64,000 nt of DNA, from assembly GCF_029767755.1 (NCBI RefSeq), contig NZ_JARUQS010000002.1, forward strand, positions 124,808 to 188,807. Direction: 5' to 3'. Within the stretch, counting starts at the first letter, position 1; each line of letters starts with the position of its first letter. The position numbers and the translations under genes were made by a program. The notes under the pieces were generated by a model, which saw nothing but the letters and a program-made list of their open reading frames with translations, searched no databases and was not told where the DNA came from. The DNA comes from Thiomicrorhabdus sp. zzn3. GTDB lineage: Bacteria; Pseudomonadota; Gammaproteobacteria; Thiomicrospirales; Thiomicrospiraceae. Shown here in pieces: positions 63,642 to 64,000 of this stretch.

Positions 63642-64000
63642 TTAATTATTGAACCCTAATTTGTCAATTTTGCGACGATCGCGTTTAGTCGGTCTTCCCG
63701 CCCCTTTTTCACGGTAACCCACCAACGCCATATCCGCACTCGGCTTGCGCTGATTAAGGACTTCACTGTCCATTTGATAAAGCGTTTGCGCCTGCTCGGC
63801 GGATCCCCGCCGGTCACTTAATTCCAAAACCGTCACCTCCACTTGGCGATGCGGTTGGGTAATTTTCAGCTTATCGCCGATGCTCAGCGTTTTGCTCGGT
63901 TTAGGGCGATGCCCGTTGAGTTCAATTTTGCCGCCTTTAATCGCATCCAACGCGACGCCACGGGTTTTAAAAAAGCGCGCCGCCCACAACCATTTATCGA
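63642..64000 (-). CDS. hslR: Heat-shock protein 15, S4-domain RNA-binding protein (5' end outside window)
   Basis: Read on the minus strand from the window edge, the frame begins DKWLWAARFFKTRGVALDAI and goes on GGKIELNGHRPKPSKTLSIGD, the S4 domain of Hsp15, which rescues nascent-chain-bearing 50S subunits. A basic tail (GAGRPTKRDRRKIDKLGF) follows. The residues before the first ATG clearly belong to the protein, so its start lies past base 64000. Confidence 0.9.
   Translation of the reverse strand, partial: DKWLWAARFFKTRGVALDAIKGGKIELNGHRPKPSKTLSIGDKLKITQPHRQVEVTVLELSDRRGSAEQAQTLYQMDSEVLNQRKPSADMALVGYREKGAGRPTKRDRRKIDKLGFNN

Overview
The window reads as the oriC-proximal chromosome of a sulfur-oxidising, autotrophic gammaproteobacterium, most likely of the Thiomicrospira / Hydrogenovibrio / Thiomicrorhabdus group. 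The basis is the gammaproteobacterial gene order around the origin (mnmG-rsmG-parA-parB-atp operon-glmU; rpmH-rnpA-yidC-mnmE; dnaA-dnaN-recF-gyrB), a proton-type F-ATPase, a codon-optimised Calvin-cycle phosphoribulokinase next to gyrB, and several chemoreceptors. The genus is an inference.

Layout. 1-7.8 kb: the end of gmk, then kdnA-kdnB-kdsB-waaA, which make and transfer 8-amino-Kdo for the LPS core, then rpoZ-spoT-ridA. The LPS genes sit inside the usual gmk-rpoZ-spoT string. 7.8-11.1 kb: a soluble zinc-type chemoreceptor, a region of three hairpins, a small unknown protein and a membrane diguanylate cyclase. 11.3-18.4 kb: recG (with an unusual internal insertion), ubiC, a barrel-like exported protein, two unknown small proteins, ubiA and glmU. 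18.5-25.8 kb: the complete atp operon on the minus strand. 26.0-30.3 kb: parB, parA, rsmG and mnmG. 30.6-38.6 kb: a lipoprotein, a poly-HAMP chemoreceptor, a minus-strand group with truncated haemoglobin, queF and a thioredoxin-like protein, then a Na/Pi symporter. 38.7-42.7 kb: a TonB-dependent receptor coupled to a NapH/NosR-like membrane ferredoxin, behind a promoter with 11-bp-phased direct repeats. 42.8-49.7 kb: a CHAD protein, yigZ, a cation-efflux gene, mnmE, an unknown gene, yidC, rnpA and rpmH. 50.2-60.8 kb: a TSUP exporter, oriC with four DnaA boxes, dnaA, dnaN, a second cation-efflux gene, recF, a small membrane protein, hsp20, gyrB and prk. 60.9-64 kb: a DUF389 membrane protein, an outer-membrane barrel and the 5'-truncated hslR.

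The signal least explained by the genes is a palindromic octamer, CAGGCCTG, usually inside a longer dyad TGA-N-CAGGCCTG-N-TCA. I count 22 exact copies by eye, where about one is expected by chance. Nine lie in the small intergenic fraction, two of them only 25 bp apart. The motif is absent from the atp operon. It resembles, in behaviour, the HIP1 palindrome of cyanobacteria or the uptake sequences of other bacteria, but I know of no description of it.

Most minus-strand genes left of oriC and most plus-strand genes right of it are transcribed away from the origin, in line with co-directional replication. All gene calls rest on reading the translated sequence; no database search was possible.
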